In this document: one piece after another, positions 63,738-64,000 of the stretch
Numbering within the stretch: the stretch's first letter is position 1
How the letters are laid out: the number at the start of each line of letters is the position of its first letter
Assembly (NCBI RefSeq): GCF_002890915.1
Contig: NZ_POUT01000010.1
Location: forward strand, 62,001-126,000
Reading direction: 5' to 3'
From: Stutzerimonas stutzeri
Lineage (GTDB): Bacteria > Pseudomonadota > Gammaproteobacteria > Pseudomonadales > Pseudomonadaceae
DNA: 64,000 nucleotides
Position numbers and translations under genes: made by a program
Notes under the pieces: model-generated
What the model saw: only the letters and a program-made list of their open reading frames with translations
Told to the model about the DNA's origin: nothing
Databases searched by the model: none

Positions 63738-64000
63738 TCAGAGTTTGAACTGCCCGACCAGGCGGTTCAGCTCCGCCGCGAGATGAACCAGCTCGTCGCT
63801 GATCTGCGAGGTCTGGGTCGCATCCGTCGACGTGGTATCGGCGATCTGGCTGATGGTAGTGATGTTGCGGTTGATCTCTTCGGCCACGGCGCTTTGCTGT
63901 TCCGCCGCGGTGGCGATCTGGGTGTTCATCTCGTTGATGGTGCCGACTTCGTTGGCGATGACGCTGAGGCTCTGCGCAGCCTTCTCTACGCACTGCGACC
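63738..64000 (-). CDS. Methyl-accepting chemotaxis protein, C-terminal end (partial)
   Basis: The frame runs to the window edge, giving the last 87 residues. The sequence AQSLSVIANEVGTINEMNTQ, IATAAEQQSAVAEEINRNIT, ISQIADTTSTDA and the end LAAELNRLVGQFKL are the standard C-terminal signalling/methylation helix of chemoreceptors. A GGGACGAAG/CTTCGTCCC hairpin (63703-63729) follows the stop. The ligand-binding part is outside the window. Confidence 0.9.
   Translation of the reverse strand, partial: SQCVEKAAQSLSVIANEVGTINEMNTQIATAAEQQSAVAEEINRNITTISQIADTTSTDATQTSQISDELVHLAAELNRLVGQFKL

Overview
The window looks like chromosomal DNA of a Pseudomonas-group gammaproteobacterium. It is GC-rich. It carries arcDABC, a gacA-uvrC-pgsA-tRNA(Gly)-tRNA(Cys) block, an exa/erc/pqq alcohol-oxidation region and hemN, with gene contents and protein lengths typical of Pseudomonas. 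The genus call is from recognised gene families and gene order; the species cannot be fixed from the sequence alone.

Layout. 1-3.8 kb: end of an RND outer-membrane channel gene, a periplasmic binding protein, and a divergent quinoprotein alcohol dehydrogenase whose active site has the extra Asp of lanthanide-dependent enzymes. 4.1-5.9 kb: a probable type VI effector (PAAR domain plus a caspase-like His/Cys domain) with a membrane-anchored candidate immunity protein. 6.2-20.0 kb: an AraC-type regulator and a 14-gene Flp/Tad pilus operon (pilin, prepilin peptidase, an extra AAA ATPase, RcpC, RcpA, a lipoprotein, three pseudopilin-like proteins, TadZABCD). 20.0-24.2 kb, minus strand: a seven-gene operon that starts with a second PqqA-like peptide, followed by PqqD-like and PqqE-like proteins, a 30-residue membrane peptide, a PuuD-like membrane protein, a SerC-like aminotransferase and a PyrD-like flavoprotein. 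This is the most unusual part of the window. 24.6-35.4 kb: aldehyde dehydrogenase, a 610-bp element with inverted ends, the complete pqqABCDE-peptidase operon, ercA and a hybrid histidine kinase. 35.4-41.8 kb: a copper/silver Cus-type efflux system. 42.3-47.0 kb: arginine deiminase operon arcDABC. 47.3-50.7 kb: gacA, uvrC, pgsA, two tRNAs. 51.3-57.4 kb: arsenic resistance (ACR3, ArsC, ArsR, ArsH, a phosphatase, YnfA, GAPDH, ArsJ). 57.9-64 kb: tRNA-Leu, a nuclease-helicase fusion paired with FAN1, hemN, and the end of a chemotaxis receptor.

How it fits together. The quinoprotein, aldehyde dehydrogenase, ErcA, sensor kinase and PQQ operon form a periplasmic alcohol-oxidation module. A 15-bp motif is shared by the quinoprotein promoter and the aldehyde dehydrogenase promoter. 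Embedded in this module and divergent from the aldehyde dehydrogenase is the second PqqA/D/E set. Its accessory enzymes are relatives of housekeeping enzymes that have lost their usual substrate-binding residues. I infer that it makes a Glu-Tyr-derived product other than, or in addition to, PQQ; the product is unknown.
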